Both the position numbers and the translations under genes were made by a program. From an uncultured Holophagaceae bacterium (GTDB taxonomy: Bacteria; Acidobacteriota; Holophagae; Holophagales; Holophagaceae), in the NCBI GenBank assembly GCA_903890595.1, contig CAITBU010000196.1, positions 1 through 11,167 on the forward strand: a stretch of 11,167 bases of DNA. Direction: 5' to 3'. Below the pieces are notes generated by a model. It was not told where the DNA came from. It was given only the letters and a program-made list of their open reading frames with translations, and did no database searches. Of this stretch, positions 1 through 5,994 are shown in pieces. Within the stretch, counting starts at the first letter, position 1; every line of letters starts with the position of its first letter.

Positions 1-165
1 GGTGAGGTGAGTGCGGAGGTGTTCGAGCAGTACCGCATTCCGACCTACCACGAAGCCAGCTACAAGCCCTTCATCATCAGTGCCCTCATGTTCCTGACCC
101 GCCTGAAGGACCCGGGCGCCAAGCTCGAGCAGATCATCCAGCGCGCCCAGAACCTCTCCATCTAG
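1..165 (+). CDS. ygeW: YgeW-like knotted carbamoyltransferase, C-terminal 54 residues (5' end outside window)
   Basis: An open frame runs from base 1 to a TAG at 163-165 and encodes the last 54 residues of a protein. The fragment begins GEVSAEVFEQYRIPTYHEAS and ends QNLSI. A run of the type EV-x3-VFE-x-YR, followed by YHEASYKPF and a hydrophobic helix (IISALMFL), resembles the C-terminal end of aspartate/ornithine carbamoyltransferase-fold proteins. It fits the YgeW branch best, in which a knotted carbamoyltransferase sits next to ygeX and a carbamate kinase in E. coli. Family knowledge: the physiological substrate was long unknown. YgeW is now proposed to act in anaerobic urate breakdown, moving carbamoyl groups from ureido-propionate intermediates to phosphate. 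The carbamoyl-phosphate-binding and catalytic motifs are upstream of the window, so assignment rests on this short tail plus the two diagnostic downstream neighbours. An ordinary ornithine carbamoyltransferase is the main alternative. Confidence 0.75.
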   Translation, partial: GEVSAEVFEQYRIPTYHEASYKPFIISALMFLTRLKDPGAKLEQIIQRAQNLSI

Positions 166-172
166 GACTCAC

Positions 173-209
173 AAGGGCATCCTGGGCCTCCCGGCCCCGG
201 ATGCCCTTT
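173..209 (+). terminator. Strong stem-loop between ygeW and the carbamate kinase gene
   Basis: Eight bases after the ygeW stop there is a long hairpin. The outer stem of ten perfect pairs (173-182 with 199-208) reads AAGGGCATCC and GGATGCCCTT. It continues, after one T/C mismatch, into five G-C pairs (184-188 with 193-197) closed by a TCCC loop. Only three T residues (207-209) follow, so it is a weak U tract for a classical intrinsic terminator. It could terminate partly, or act as an mRNA-stabilising 3' structure, lowering carbamate kinase expression relative to ygeW. Stem strength is seen directly; the regulatory role is inferred. Confidence 0.6.
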
Positions 210-226
210 CCCGTTGCCCCCTTCCC

Positions 227-231
227 AAGGA
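227..231 (+). promoter_or_regulatory. Ribosome binding site fixing the carbamate kinase start
   Basis: AAGGA lies five bases before ATG 237. The in-frame ATG at 201 sits inside the 173-209 hairpin and has no such site, so 237 is the better start. Confidence 0.7.
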
Positions 232-236
232 CCCCC

Positions 237-1181
237 ATGACCCGCACCGTCGTCATTGCCATCGGAGGCAACTCCCTCATCGCGGACAACCACCACCAGA
301 GCGTGTCGGATCAGTACAGCGCCGCCGTGGAGACCTGCGGGCACATCGCTCACATGCTCGAGGCAGAGCCCCTGCGGCTGGTGGTCACCCACGGCAACGG
401 CCCCCAGGTGGGCTTCATCCTCCGGCGCTCTGAGCTGGCCGCCCCCGAGCTGCACATGGTGCCGCTGGACAGCTGTGTGGCGGACACCCAGGGTGCCCTG
501 GGCTACCACCTGCAGTGCGCCCTCTACAACGAGTTCGTGCAGCGAGGCCTCGCCCGCACCGCCGCCACGGTGGTCACCCAGGTGCTGGTGGACGCCAAGG
601 ATCCCGCCTTCGCCAAGCCCAACAAGCCCATCGGCAGCTTCATGGATGCCGAGCAGGCGCAGCGCCACCGCGAGGTGGACGGCTGGGACCTGGTCGAGGA
701 CTCCGGCCGTGGCTGGCGGCGCGTCGTGGCTTCCCCGGTGCCCCAGAAGGTGCTGGAGATGGGCGTGGTGAAGACCCTCCTCGACGCTGGTGTGGTGGTC
801 ATCGCCTGCGGTGGGGGCGGCATTGCCGTGGTGGAGGGCCCCAACGGGGTCATCCACGGCACCTCGGCGGTGATCGACAAGGACCTCGCCAGCAGCCTGC
901 TGGCCCGCCAGATTGGGGCCGACCTGCTGGTCATCTCCACGGCGGTGGAGAAGGTCTGCCTGGACTTCGGCAAGCCCACCCAGCGCAGCCTGGACACCAT
1001 CACCCTGGCGGAGGCCAAGCAGTACATCACAGAAGGCCACTTCAAGCCCGGCAGCATGCTGCCCAAGGTCCAGGCCGTGGTGGACTTCCTGGAAGGGGGG
1101 GGCAAGGAAGCGATCATCACCGACCCCGCCCACCTCGGCGCAGCCCTGGCGGGTCGCGGCGGCACGCACATCATTCCCTGA
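237..1181 (+). CDS. arcC: Carbamate kinase (YqeA/ArcC family)
   Basis: A 314-residue cytoplasmic amino-acid-kinase-fold enzyme that makes ATP from carbamoyl phosphate and ADP, releasing ammonia and CO2. The start at 237 gives MTRTVVIAIGGNSLI, the usual N-terminus; an upstream ATG at 201 would add 12 low-complexity residues. Motifs seen: the GGN loop (residues 10-12), THGNGPQVG (51-59), the PLD...GALGY block (76-90), KPNKPIG (128-134), GRGWRRVVASP (158-168), the glycine loop CGGGGI (191-196), IDKDLAS (213-219) and GSMLPKVQA (272-280). Length matches the family (about 300-315). It lies 71 bases after ygeW and 37 before ygeX. In this setting it most likely recovers ATP from carbamoyl phosphate released by the YgeW enzyme, rather than from arginine deiminase, for which no gene is seen here. 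The role is inferred from context; the enzyme identity is secure. E. coli's paralogue in the equivalent cluster is yqeA. Confidence 0.96.
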   Translation: MTRTVVIAIGGNSLIADNHHQSVSDQYSAAVETCGHIAHMLEAEPLRLVVTHGNGPQVGFILRRSELAAPELHMVPLDSCVADTQGALGYHLQCALYNEFVQRGLARTAATVVTQVLVDAKDPAFAKPNKPIGSFMDAEQAQRHREVDGWDLVEDSGRGWRRVVASPVPQKVLEMGVVKTLLDAGVVVIACGGGGIAVVEGPNGVIHGTSAVIDKDLASSLLARQIGADLLVISTAVEKVCLDFGKPTQRSLDTITLAEAKQYITEGHFKPGSMLPKVQAVVDFLEGGGKEAIITDPAHLGAALAGRGGTHIIP

Positions 1182-1207
1182 TGTTTTCTAGGCCCGACCC
1201 CTCTCAC

Positions 1208-1213
1208 GGAGAG
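1208..1213 (+). promoter_or_regulatory. Ribosome binding site of ygeX
   Basis: GGAGAG sits five bases before ATG 1219 and supports that start. The short spacer upstream (1182-1207) shows no promoter, so ygeX is probably co-transcribed with the carbamate kinase gene. Confidence 0.65.
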
Positions 1214-1218
1214 CGCTC

Positions 1219-2418
1219 ATGAACCTGCCACCCACTGGCTCCGAATCCCTGCTGCTGCACAACCCGCTGTTCGATGCGGAGAAGCGCTGGCCGGCGCCGG
1301 ACCCGGTGGTGTGGTCCTTTCATCGCCGGATGCCGGCCTACCTGGCGACCACCCTCTTCGACTGCCCCGAGCTGGCCCGCAAGTACGGGGTGAAGCGGGT
1401 GCTGGTGAAGGCGGAGACCCAGCGCCTGGGCCTGCCCAGCTTCAAGATCCTGGGGGCCTCCTGGGCCACCTACCGGGCCCTCTGTGACCACCTGGGCTTC
1501 GAGCCGGAGCCCTGGCTCAACATCAACGACCTGGCCCGGCGCATCAGCTACCTCAAGCCCTTTGCCCTGGCGGCGGCCACCGATGGCAACCACGGCCGCG
1601 CCGTGGCCTTCATGGCTCGCCTGCTGGGCTTCCAGTGCCACATCTTCGTGCCGGCGGGAACGGTCCCGGCGCGCATCCACGCCATCCAGAACGAGGGCGC
1701 GGCCGTCACCGTGGTGGAGGGGGACTACGACGCCGCCGTGGCCCGCTCCGCCGAGGAAGCCAGCGACCGCTGCCTGGTCATCTCCGATACCTCCTGGCCC
1801 GGCTATGACGTCACCCCCCGCCGGGTGGTCGAAGGCTACACCACCATCTACATGGAGATCGAGCAGGCCCTCCGCTCCGCCGGGATCCCGGACCCGGACG
1901 TGGTTCTGGTGCCCGTGGGTGTGGGCGCCTTCATGAGCGCCACCGTGAGCTACTTCCGCAGCCGGCCCTGGAACGGTGCCCTCGTGGGTGTTGAGCCCGC
2001 AGATGCCAACTGTGTCCAGGCCTCCGCCGCCAAGGGTGAGATGACGGCCGTCCCGGGCCCCCACTCCTCCATCATGGTGGGCCTCAACTGCGGCCTGCCG
2101 TCCCCCGTGGCGTGGCCGCGGGTGTCCACGGGCGTGGACTGGATGATCTCCATCGGCGACCACCGGGCCCGGCAGGGCATGCAGGAGCTGGCCAGTGCCG
2201 GCGTGGTGGCCGGTGAGACCGGTGCTGCAGCCCTGGGTGCTCTGGCCGCCCTCTACGAGGATGCCTCCGCCGCGGAGTTCCGGGAGCGGGGCCTGCTGGG
2301 TCCCGATAAGACCCTGCTGCTCATCGTCACTGAGGGCGCCACGGACCGCGGCAACTACCAGGCCATCGTGGGCCGTCCCCCCGAAGAGGTGGGCACCCTG
2401 CTGACCCTGAGCCGGTAA
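1219..2418 (+). CDS. ygeX: 2,3-diaminopropionate ammonia-lyase (YgeX)
   Basis: A 399-residue pyridoxal-phosphate enzyme of the tryptophan-synthase-beta fold (fold type II), almost the same length as E. coli YgeX (398). The family cleaves D- or L-2,3-diaminopropionate to pyruvate and two ammonia molecules. The PLP lysine is predicted at K76 in LGLPSFKILGAS (70-81). The ATDGNHGRA motif (120-128) contributes N124 to cofactor binding and supplies D122. D190 in VISDTSWPGYD (188-198) corresponds to the catalytic aspartate of E. coli YgeX (Asp189). The glycine loop VGVGAF (233-238) should hold the PLP phosphate. All key residues are present, so the enzyme looks active. It shares an operon with a carbamate kinase and ygeW, the combination seen in anaerobic purine degradation, where diaminopropionate is the carbon skeleton left after decarbamoylation. 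A threonine deaminase is less likely because the flanking blocks and the length are those of YgeX. Confidence 0.95.
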   Translation: MNLPPTGSESLLLHNPLFDAEKRWPAPDPVVWSFHRRMPAYLATTLFDCPELARKYGVKRVLVKAETQRLGLPSFKILGASWATYRALCDHLGFEPEPWLNINDLARRISYLKPFALAAATDGNHGRAVAFMARLLGFQCHIFVPAGTVPARIHAIQNEGAAVTVVEGDYDAAVARSAEEASDRCLVISDTSWPGYDVTPRRVVEGYTTIYMEIEQALRSAGIPDPDVVLVPVGVGAFMSATVSYFRSRPWNGALVGVEPADANCVQASAAKGEMTAVPGPHSSIMVGLNCGLPSPVAWPRVSTGVDWMISIGDHRARQGMQELASAGVVAGETGAAALGALAALYEDASAAEFRERGLLGPDKTLLLIVTEGATDRGNYQAIVGRPPEEVGTLLTLSR

Positions 2419-2452
2419 GCCTCCCGGGGCTATCGGCTGGACTGACAATGCA

Positions 2453-2495
2453 CACCACTAAGGACACGAAGACGCCCTTCGTGCCCTTCGTGGAG
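2453..2495. repeat. Palindromic element made of four 9-nt units
   Basis: In the gap between convergent ygeX and guaD, two 19-base arms (2453-2471 and 2477-2495) are reverse complements at 16 of 19 positions around a 5-base centre (ACGCC). Each arm is built from two head-to-tail copies of a 9-nt unit close to CACGAAGGN. On the plus strand these are CACTAAGGA (2456-2464) and CACGAAGAC (2465-2473). On the minus strand there are two exact CACGAAGGG copies (2492-2484, 2483-2475). It would fold as a hairpin from either strand. No T tract follows on either side, so it looks more like a REP/MITE-style dispersed repeat than a standard terminator, though it may stop or process both converging transcripts. 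Confidence 0.65.
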
Positions 2496-2524
2496 ATCCT
2501 TGAAGGCCCAAATCGGCGGCATGC

Positions 2525-3007
2525 CTAGTAGCGGATCTTGTCCGCCTTGGCGTCCCAGGCCCGGAAGACCGCCAGGGCCTCCTCTCGCATGAGCTGGGTG
2601 AGGGGGAGGCTGCGATCGGGCAGGGGCAGGGCGACCTCCCGGTAGAGCCAGGCGTCGTCGAAGGAGATGGCGGCGGCGTCGGCCTGGTCGTTGGCGTAAT
2701 AGATGCGGCCCAGGCGGGCCCAGTAGATGGCCGCGAGGCACATGGGGCAGGGCTCGCAGCTGGTGTAGATCTCGCAGCCCTGGAGGGAGAAGCTGGCGAG
2801 GCTCGCACAGGCCTGGCGGATGGCGGTGACCTCAGCGTGGGCGGTGGGATCACAGGTGGAGGTGACCCGGTTCCAGCCTTCGCCGACGATCACGCCATCC
2901 TTCACCACCACAGCACCGAAGGGACCGCCCTCGCCGGCCTCCATGTGGAGGCGGGAGAGCTCGATGGCCCGGGCCATGAAGGTGCGGGGATCAAGTGGGA
3001 GGCTCAT
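2525..3007 (-). CDS. guaD: Guanine deaminase, cytidine-deaminase fold (GuaD)
   Basis: A 160-residue zinc enzyme that converts guanine to xanthine and ammonia, feeding the xanthine dehydrogenase encoded further right. It matches the Bacillus subtilis GuaD type (156 residues), not the larger amidohydrolase-type guanine deaminase. Motifs: GGPFGAVVVKDG (27-38), the zinc/catalytic motif TAHAEVTAIR (55-64; H57 ligand, E59 proton shuttle), and TSCEPCPMC (82-90; C87 and C90 ligands), followed by AAIYWAR. The chain ends in a tyrosine (KIRY), as in GuaD, where the C-terminal tyrosine reaches into the domain-swapped active site. I chose ATG 3007, which has AGGA six bases upstream and aligns with the family start; an ATG at 3040 would add 11 unusual residues. 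It is the only minus-strand gene, convergent with ygeX and divergent from the transporter operon, with its own predicted promoter. A tRNA adenosine deaminase (TadA) is less likely because of the C-terminal segment. Confidence 0.93.
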   Translation of the reverse strand: MSLPLDPRTFMARAIELSRLHMEAGEGGPFGAVVVKDGVIVGEGWNRVTSTCDPTAHAEVTAIRQACASLASFSLQGCEIYTSCEPCPMCLAAIYWARLGRIYYANDQADAAAISFDDAWLYREVALPLPDRSLPLTQLMREEALAVFRAWDAKADKIRY

Positions 3008-3058
3008 GGGTGTTCCTGGCTGGGCATGGACATGGGGCATCCTGTGGGCAAACGGGCG

Positions 3059-3088
3059 ATTCTAGCGGAAGGTGGCTGGGGCCGCCAA
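3059..3088 (-). promoter_or_regulatory. Predicted sigma-70-type promoter of guaD
   Basis: Reading the minus strand, TTGGCG (3088-3083) is followed by an 18-base spacer and TAGAAT (3064-3059). The -10 box matches TATAAT at 5 of 6 positions; the -35 box keeps only TTG. Transcription would start near 3052, leaving a leader of about 45 bases before ATG 3007. No experimental support; the call rests on box quality and position. Confidence 0.5.
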
Positions 3089-3207
3089 CGGGGGTTTGGG
3101 CCGAGCGGGTTTGGGGCATGAATGACTTCCTGGTCGCCATCCATTACCGACTCAGCAACTTGTGCAAAATCGAAGTCTATGGGGAGGTTCGGGCAGGCGC
3201 CATGCGA

Positions 3208-3245
3208 GTGAAAAATTTTGACTTACTTATATAAAAAATTTACAC
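3208..3245. promoter_or_regulatory. Candidate operator: imperfect inverted repeat over the rightward promoter
   Basis: GTGAAAAATTTT (3208-3219) and AAAAATTTACAC (3234-3245) are reverse complements at 10 of 12 positions, 14 bases apart. The left arm covers part of the -35 box and the right arm covers most of the -10 box. A repressor bound here would block the transporter/xanthine dehydrogenase promoter. AT-rich sequences form such matches easily, so the call is tentative. Confidence 0.35.
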
Positions 3246-3246
3246 T
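3218..3246 (+). promoter_or_regulatory. Predicted sigma-70-type promoter of the transporter-xanthine dehydrogenase operon
   Basis: TTGACT (3218-3223) matches the -35 consensus at 5 of 6 positions. After exactly 17 bases comes TACACT (3241-3246), a 4 of 6 match to the -10 box. Transcription would begin near 3253, about 120 bases before ATG 3376. It lies in a conspicuous AT-rich island. The TATAAA at 3230-3235 is only six bases from the -35 box and is not the -10. Confidence 0.6.
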
Positions 3247-3295
3247 TCATCCCATTCTGCACGAAAATCTTGTCCAGTTCCGCAAAGATGGATCC

Positions 3296-3326
3296 AGCGG
3301 GATTTCCAGGCACGCCGGAACCCGCT
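3296..3326 (+). promoter_or_regulatory. Leader hairpin 1 of the transporter operon
   Basis: AGCGGG (3296-3301) pairs perfectly with CCCGCT (3321-3326). After a two-base bulge, TTCC (3304-3307) pairs with GGAA (3317-3320), and a short GG/CC pair can close the loop. It lies in the predicted untranslated leader. Function unknown; no U tract follows. Confidence 0.4.
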
Positions 3327-3336
3327 CGCACCCCTC

Positions 3337-3352
3337 GGGGGCCCAAGCCCCC
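3337..3352 (+). promoter_or_regulatory. Leader hairpin 2, just before the ATPase ribosome site
   Basis: GGGGGC (3337-3342) and GCCCCC (3347-3352) form a perfect six-pair G-C stem with a CCAA loop, ending 12 bases before the ribosome binding site. It could affect translation initiation or simply insulate it. No T tract follows, so it is unlikely to be an intrinsic terminator. Confidence 0.4.
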
Positions 3353-3364
3353 AGATGAATTGCC

Positions 3365-3371
3365 GGGAAGG
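3365..3371 (+). promoter_or_regulatory. Ribosome binding site deciding the ABC ATPase start
   Basis: GGGAAGG lies four bases before ATG 3376. The alternative in-frame ATG at 3355 has only the hairpin 3337-3352 in front of it and no purine-rich site, so 3376 is preferred although the spacing is short. Confidence 0.6.
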
Positions 3372-3375
3372 CCCG

Positions 3376-4929
3376 ATGACCAACCAGACTCCCGAAACGC
3401 CCAGGCTCGCCATCAAGGGCATCCGCAAGGTCTACCCCTCCGTGGTGGCGAACGATGGCATCGACCTCACGGTGATGCCCGGGGAAATCCATGCGGTGCT
3501 GGGGGAGAATGGCGCCGGCAAGTCCACCCTCATGAAGGTGATCTACGGCGTGATCCGCCCAGATGAGGGCGAGATCCTCTGGGAGGGCCAGGCCGTCACC
3601 GTGCCCAACCCCGCCCAGGCCCGGGCCCTGGGCATCGGCATGGTGTTCCAGCACTTCTCCCTGTTCGAGACCCTCACGGTGGTGCAGAACGTGGCCCTGG
3701 CGCTGCCGGGCGACTTCGACCTGCCGGCCCTGGCCAAGCGCATCGAGGAGGTCTCGGAGCGCTACGGCCTGCCGGTGGACCCCCGTCGCCTGGTCCACGC
3801 CCTCTCCGTGGGTGAGCGCCAGCGGGTGGAGATCATCCGCTGCCTGCTCCAGAACCCTCGCCTGCTCATCCTGGACGAGCCCACCTCGGTGCTCACGCCC
3901 CAGGCGGTGCGCAAGCTCTTTGAGACCCTGCGCAAGCTGGCCTCCGAAGGGGTGAGCATCCTCTACATCAGCCACAAGCTCGACGAGATCCAGGAGCTCT
4001 GCCACCGGGCGACGGTGCTGCGGGGGGGCCGGGTCACCGGGACCTGCATTCCGTCCCAGGAGACCCCCAAGACCATGGCCCGCATGATGATCGGGGAGGA
4101 CCTCCCGGCCTGCAGCCACGGCGAGCCTGGGGCGGAAGGGGAGCTGCGCCTGGAGCTCATCAGCCTGGACCACCCCACGGACGATCCCTTTGGCACCCAG
4201 CTGCGCAACATCTGCCTGCAAGTGCGCAGCGGCGAGATCGTGGGCATCGCCGGGGTGTCGGGCAATGGCCAGCAGGAGCTGCTGCGGGCCATCTCCGGCG
4301 AAGAGGCGGTGCGCGACCACCATGCGGTGCGGGTCTGTGGCCAGGATGTGGGCCACCTTAACCCGGCCCGCCGACGGACCCTGGGCATGTGCTTCGTGCC
4401 CGAGGAGCGCCTGGGGCGCGGGGCCGTCCCCCGCCTGACCCTCACGGAGAATGCCCTCCTCACGGCCCACCGCAAGGGCATGCTCAGCGGCGGGCTCATC
4501 CGCTTCAAGGTGGCCCAGCGCTTTGCCGAAGACTGCATCGCCCGCTTCGACGTCAAGTGCGGTGGGGCGGGCTCCGAGGCCAAGTCCCTCTCCGGGGGCA
4601 ACCTCCAAAAGTTCATCGTGGGCCGCGAGATCATGCAGGACCCCAAGCTGCTGGTGCTGGCTCAGCCCACCTGGGGCGTGGACGTGGGTGCCGCCTCCTT
4701 CATCCGCCGCTCCCTGTTGGAGTTGCGGAGCTCAGGCACAGCGATCCTGGTGATCTCCGAGGAGCTGGAAGAGCTGTTCGAGATCTGCGATCGCATGGTG
4801 GTGATCGCCAAGGGCACCCTCTCCCCCAGCACGGCCACATCGGAAACCGATGTGGAGGAGATCGGCATGTGGATGAGTGGCATGTGGCCCGGCGCAGCCG
4901 AGCAGGACGGGGCTCCCCATGTGGCTTAA
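3376..4929 (+). CDS. ABC importer ATPase with two nucleotide-binding domains (nucleoside/purine type, YufO/NupO-like)
   Basis: A 517-residue cytoplasmic twin ATPase that powers a BMP-family importer. The N-terminal domain is complete: Walker A GENGAGKS (43-50), Q-loop FQHFSLF (91-97), signature LSVGE (143-147), Walker B LLILDEPT (163-170) and switch histidine H200. The C-terminal domain is degenerate in the way usual for this family: GVSGNGQQ (293-300) lacks the Walker A lysine, the signature LSGGN (405-409) is intact, Walker B reads VLAQPT (427-432) without the Asp-Glu pair, and ISEELEE (460-466) replaces the switch histidine. Hydrolysis therefore probably occurs at one composite site. AQPTxGxDVGA is typical of YufO-like nucleoside importers more than of ribose importers. 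It heads the rightward operon and overlaps the next gene by 11 bases. Substrate (nucleosides, purine bases or urate) is inferred from neighbours only. Confidence 0.95.
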   Translation: MTNQTPETPRLAIKGIRKVYPSVVANDGIDLTVMPGEIHAVLGENGAGKSTLMKVIYGVIRPDEGEILWEGQAVTVPNPAQARALGIGMVFQHFSLFETLTVVQNVALALPGDFDLPALAKRIEEVSERYGLPVDPRRLVHALSVGERQRVEIIRCLLQNPRLLILDEPTSVLTPQAVRKLFETLRKLASEGVSILYISHKLDEIQELCHRATVLRGGRVTGTCIPSQETPKTMARMMIGEDLPACSHGEPGAEGELRLELISLDHPTDDPFGTQLRNICLQVRSGEIVGIAGVSGNGQQELLRAISGEEAVRDHHAVRVCGQDVGHLNPARRRTLGMCFVPEERLGRGAVPRLTLTENALLTAHRKGMLSGGLIRFKVAQRFAEDCIARFDVKCGGAGSEAKSLSGGNLQKFIVGREIMQDPKLLVLAQPTWGVDVGAASFIRRSLLELRSSGTAILVISEELEELFEICDRMVVIAKGTLSPSTATSETDVEEIGMWMSGMWPGAAEQDGAPHVA

Positions 4930-5986
4930 GTTCGAACCGCGGGCCGAGCCGTCCCGCCTCATGACCTACCTGTCGCCCCTGCTGGCGGTGGGCCTGATGT
5001 TCCTGAGCGGCCTGTTGCTCTTCTGGGTGCTGGGCAAGGACCCCATCGAGGGCTTCCGGGTCTTCTTCCTCTATCCCATGAGGGATGCCTACAGCATTGC
5101 CGAGCTGTTCCTCAAGGCCACGCCCCTCATGCTCTGCGCGGTGGGCCTGTCGGTGGGCTTCAAGGCCAATGTCTGGAACATCGGTGCCGAGGGTCAGCTG
5201 CTCATCGGGGCTCTGGCCGGTGGCTGGGTGGCCCTGCGCTTCGAGCACAGCACCAGCCCCTTCCTGCTGCCCGCCATGATCCTGGCCGGTGCGGTGGGGG
5301 GCATGCTCTGGGCCGCCATCCCGGCCTTCCTGCGCACCCGCTTCAATGCCAACGAGATCCTCACCAGCCTGATGCTGGTGTACGTGGCGGAGCTGGTCGT
5401 GTCCTGGTTGGTGCACGGCCCCTGGAAGGATCCGGACGGCTTCAACTTCCCCCAGACCAAGGTCTTCAGTGCCGCCGCAACGCTTCCCCTGATGCTGGCG
5501 GGCACCCGGGTGAACATCGCCCTGCTCTTCGCCCTGGGCGCGCTGGTGGCGGGGTGGGTCTTCATGAACCGCAGCTTCCTGGGCTATCAGATGAAGGTGG
5601 CCGGGCAGGCTGAGAATGCGGGCCGCTATGCCGGCTTCTCCGCCCGGCGCTCCGTGTGGTTTGGCATGCTGGCGGGTGGCGCCATGGCGGGCATCGCCGG
5701 CATCGCCGAGGTGGCGGGACCCGTGGGCCAGATCACCGAGAAGATCAGCCCCGGCTATGGCTTCGCCGCCATGATCGTGGCCTTCGTGGGTCGCCTGAGC
5801 CCCATTGGGATCCTGTTCAGCAGCCTCCTCATGGCCATCCTGTACGTGGGTGGCGAGCAGGCCCAGCAGTACCTCAGCCTGCCCTCCTCCATCTCCAAGG
5901 TCTTCCAGGGCATGCTGCTGTTCTTCCTGTTGGGCTCTGACGTGTTCATCAATTTCCGACCCCGGTTCGTCCGGCGCAGGAAGTAG
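4919..5986 (+). CDS. ABC importer permease 1 (YufP/NupP-like)
   Basis: A 355-residue inner-membrane protein with many hydrophobic segments (for example about 17-38, 66-80, 93-106, 115-135, 150-165, 198-215, 246-263, 282-310 and 330-340) and a basic C-terminus (RFVRRRK). It forms half of the transport channel. Family signatures: FKANVWNIGAEGQLLIGAL (81-99), NANEILTSLMLVYVA (143-157) and GFAAMIVAFVGRLSPIGI (281-298), typical of branched-chain-amino-acid/nucleoside (BPD_transp_2) permeases associated with BMP proteins. I chose ATG 4919, overlapping the ATPase stop by 11 bases, because it gives MWLKFEPRAE, a normal cytoplasmic lead before the first helix. An in-frame ATG at 4877 would lie further inside the ATPase gene. 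Overlap implies translational coupling with the ATPase. Substrate is not readable from the sequence. Confidence 0.93.
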   Translation: MWLKFEPRAEPSRLMTYLSPLLAVGLMFLSGLLLFWVLGKDPIEGFRVFFLYPMRDAYSIAELFLKATPLMLCAVGLSVGFKANVWNIGAEGQLLIGALAGGWVALRFEHSTSPFLLPAMILAGAVGGMLWAAIPAFLRTRFNANEILTSLMLVYVAELVVSWLVHGPWKDPDGFNFPQTKVFSAAATLPLMLAGTRVNIALLFALGALVAGWVFMNRSFLGYQMKVAGQAENAGRYAGFSARRSVWFGMLAGGAMAGIAGIAEVAGPVGQITEKISPGYGFAAMIVAFVGRLSPIGILFSSLLMAILYVGGEQAQQYLSLPSSISKVFQGMLLFFLLGSDVFINFRPRFVRRRK

Positions 5987-5994
5987 GGGCGGCC

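Larger units (their letters stand above)
3008..3375. other. Divergent intergenic control region (guaD / transporter operon)
   Basis: This 368-base stretch has no credible gene. From left to right it holds the guaD leader and promoter; a 9-base direct repeat GGGTTTGGG (3092-3100 and 3107-3115); a mixed-composition stretch with no clear signal (3116-3207); and an AT-rich island (about 3209-3246) that stands out from the GC-rich surroundings and carries the rightward promoter and an inverted repeat. A leader follows, with two hairpins (3296-3326 and 3337-3352) before the ribosome site of the ABC ATPase gene. I looked for the purine-riboswitch core and recognised no known riboswitch. Confidence 0.7.

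Noticed and set aside
1204..2448. A 414-codon minus-strand open frame opposite ygeX
   Set aside because: Low-complexity antisense shadow; ygeX on the plus strand has its full catalytic set and a ribosome site.
3092..3115. Two GGGTTTGGG copies as a regulator site or repeat array
   Set aside because: Only two copies of a low-complexity G/T sequence just upstream of the guaD promoter; too little to claim function, noted in the control-region entry.
2995..3234. A 79-codon plus-strand open frame in the divergent control region
   Set aside because: It covers the guaD promoter and start, has no ribosome site or known motif, and ends in the AT-rich island.
3230..3235. TATAAA as the -10 box of the rightward promoter
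   Set aside because: Only six bases separate it from TTGACT, and no other -35-like box lies 16-18 bases upstream. TACACT at 3241 has exact 17-base spacing.
3253..3375. Purine (guanine/adenine) riboswitch in the importer leader
   Set aside because: The conserved three-way-junction core and paired loops are not visible; only simple hairpins are seen.
3247..4608. A 453-codon minus-strand open frame opposite the ABC ATPase
   Set aside because: No recognisable motif and composition typical of a reverse-strand shadow; it also runs through the predicted leader of the real operon.
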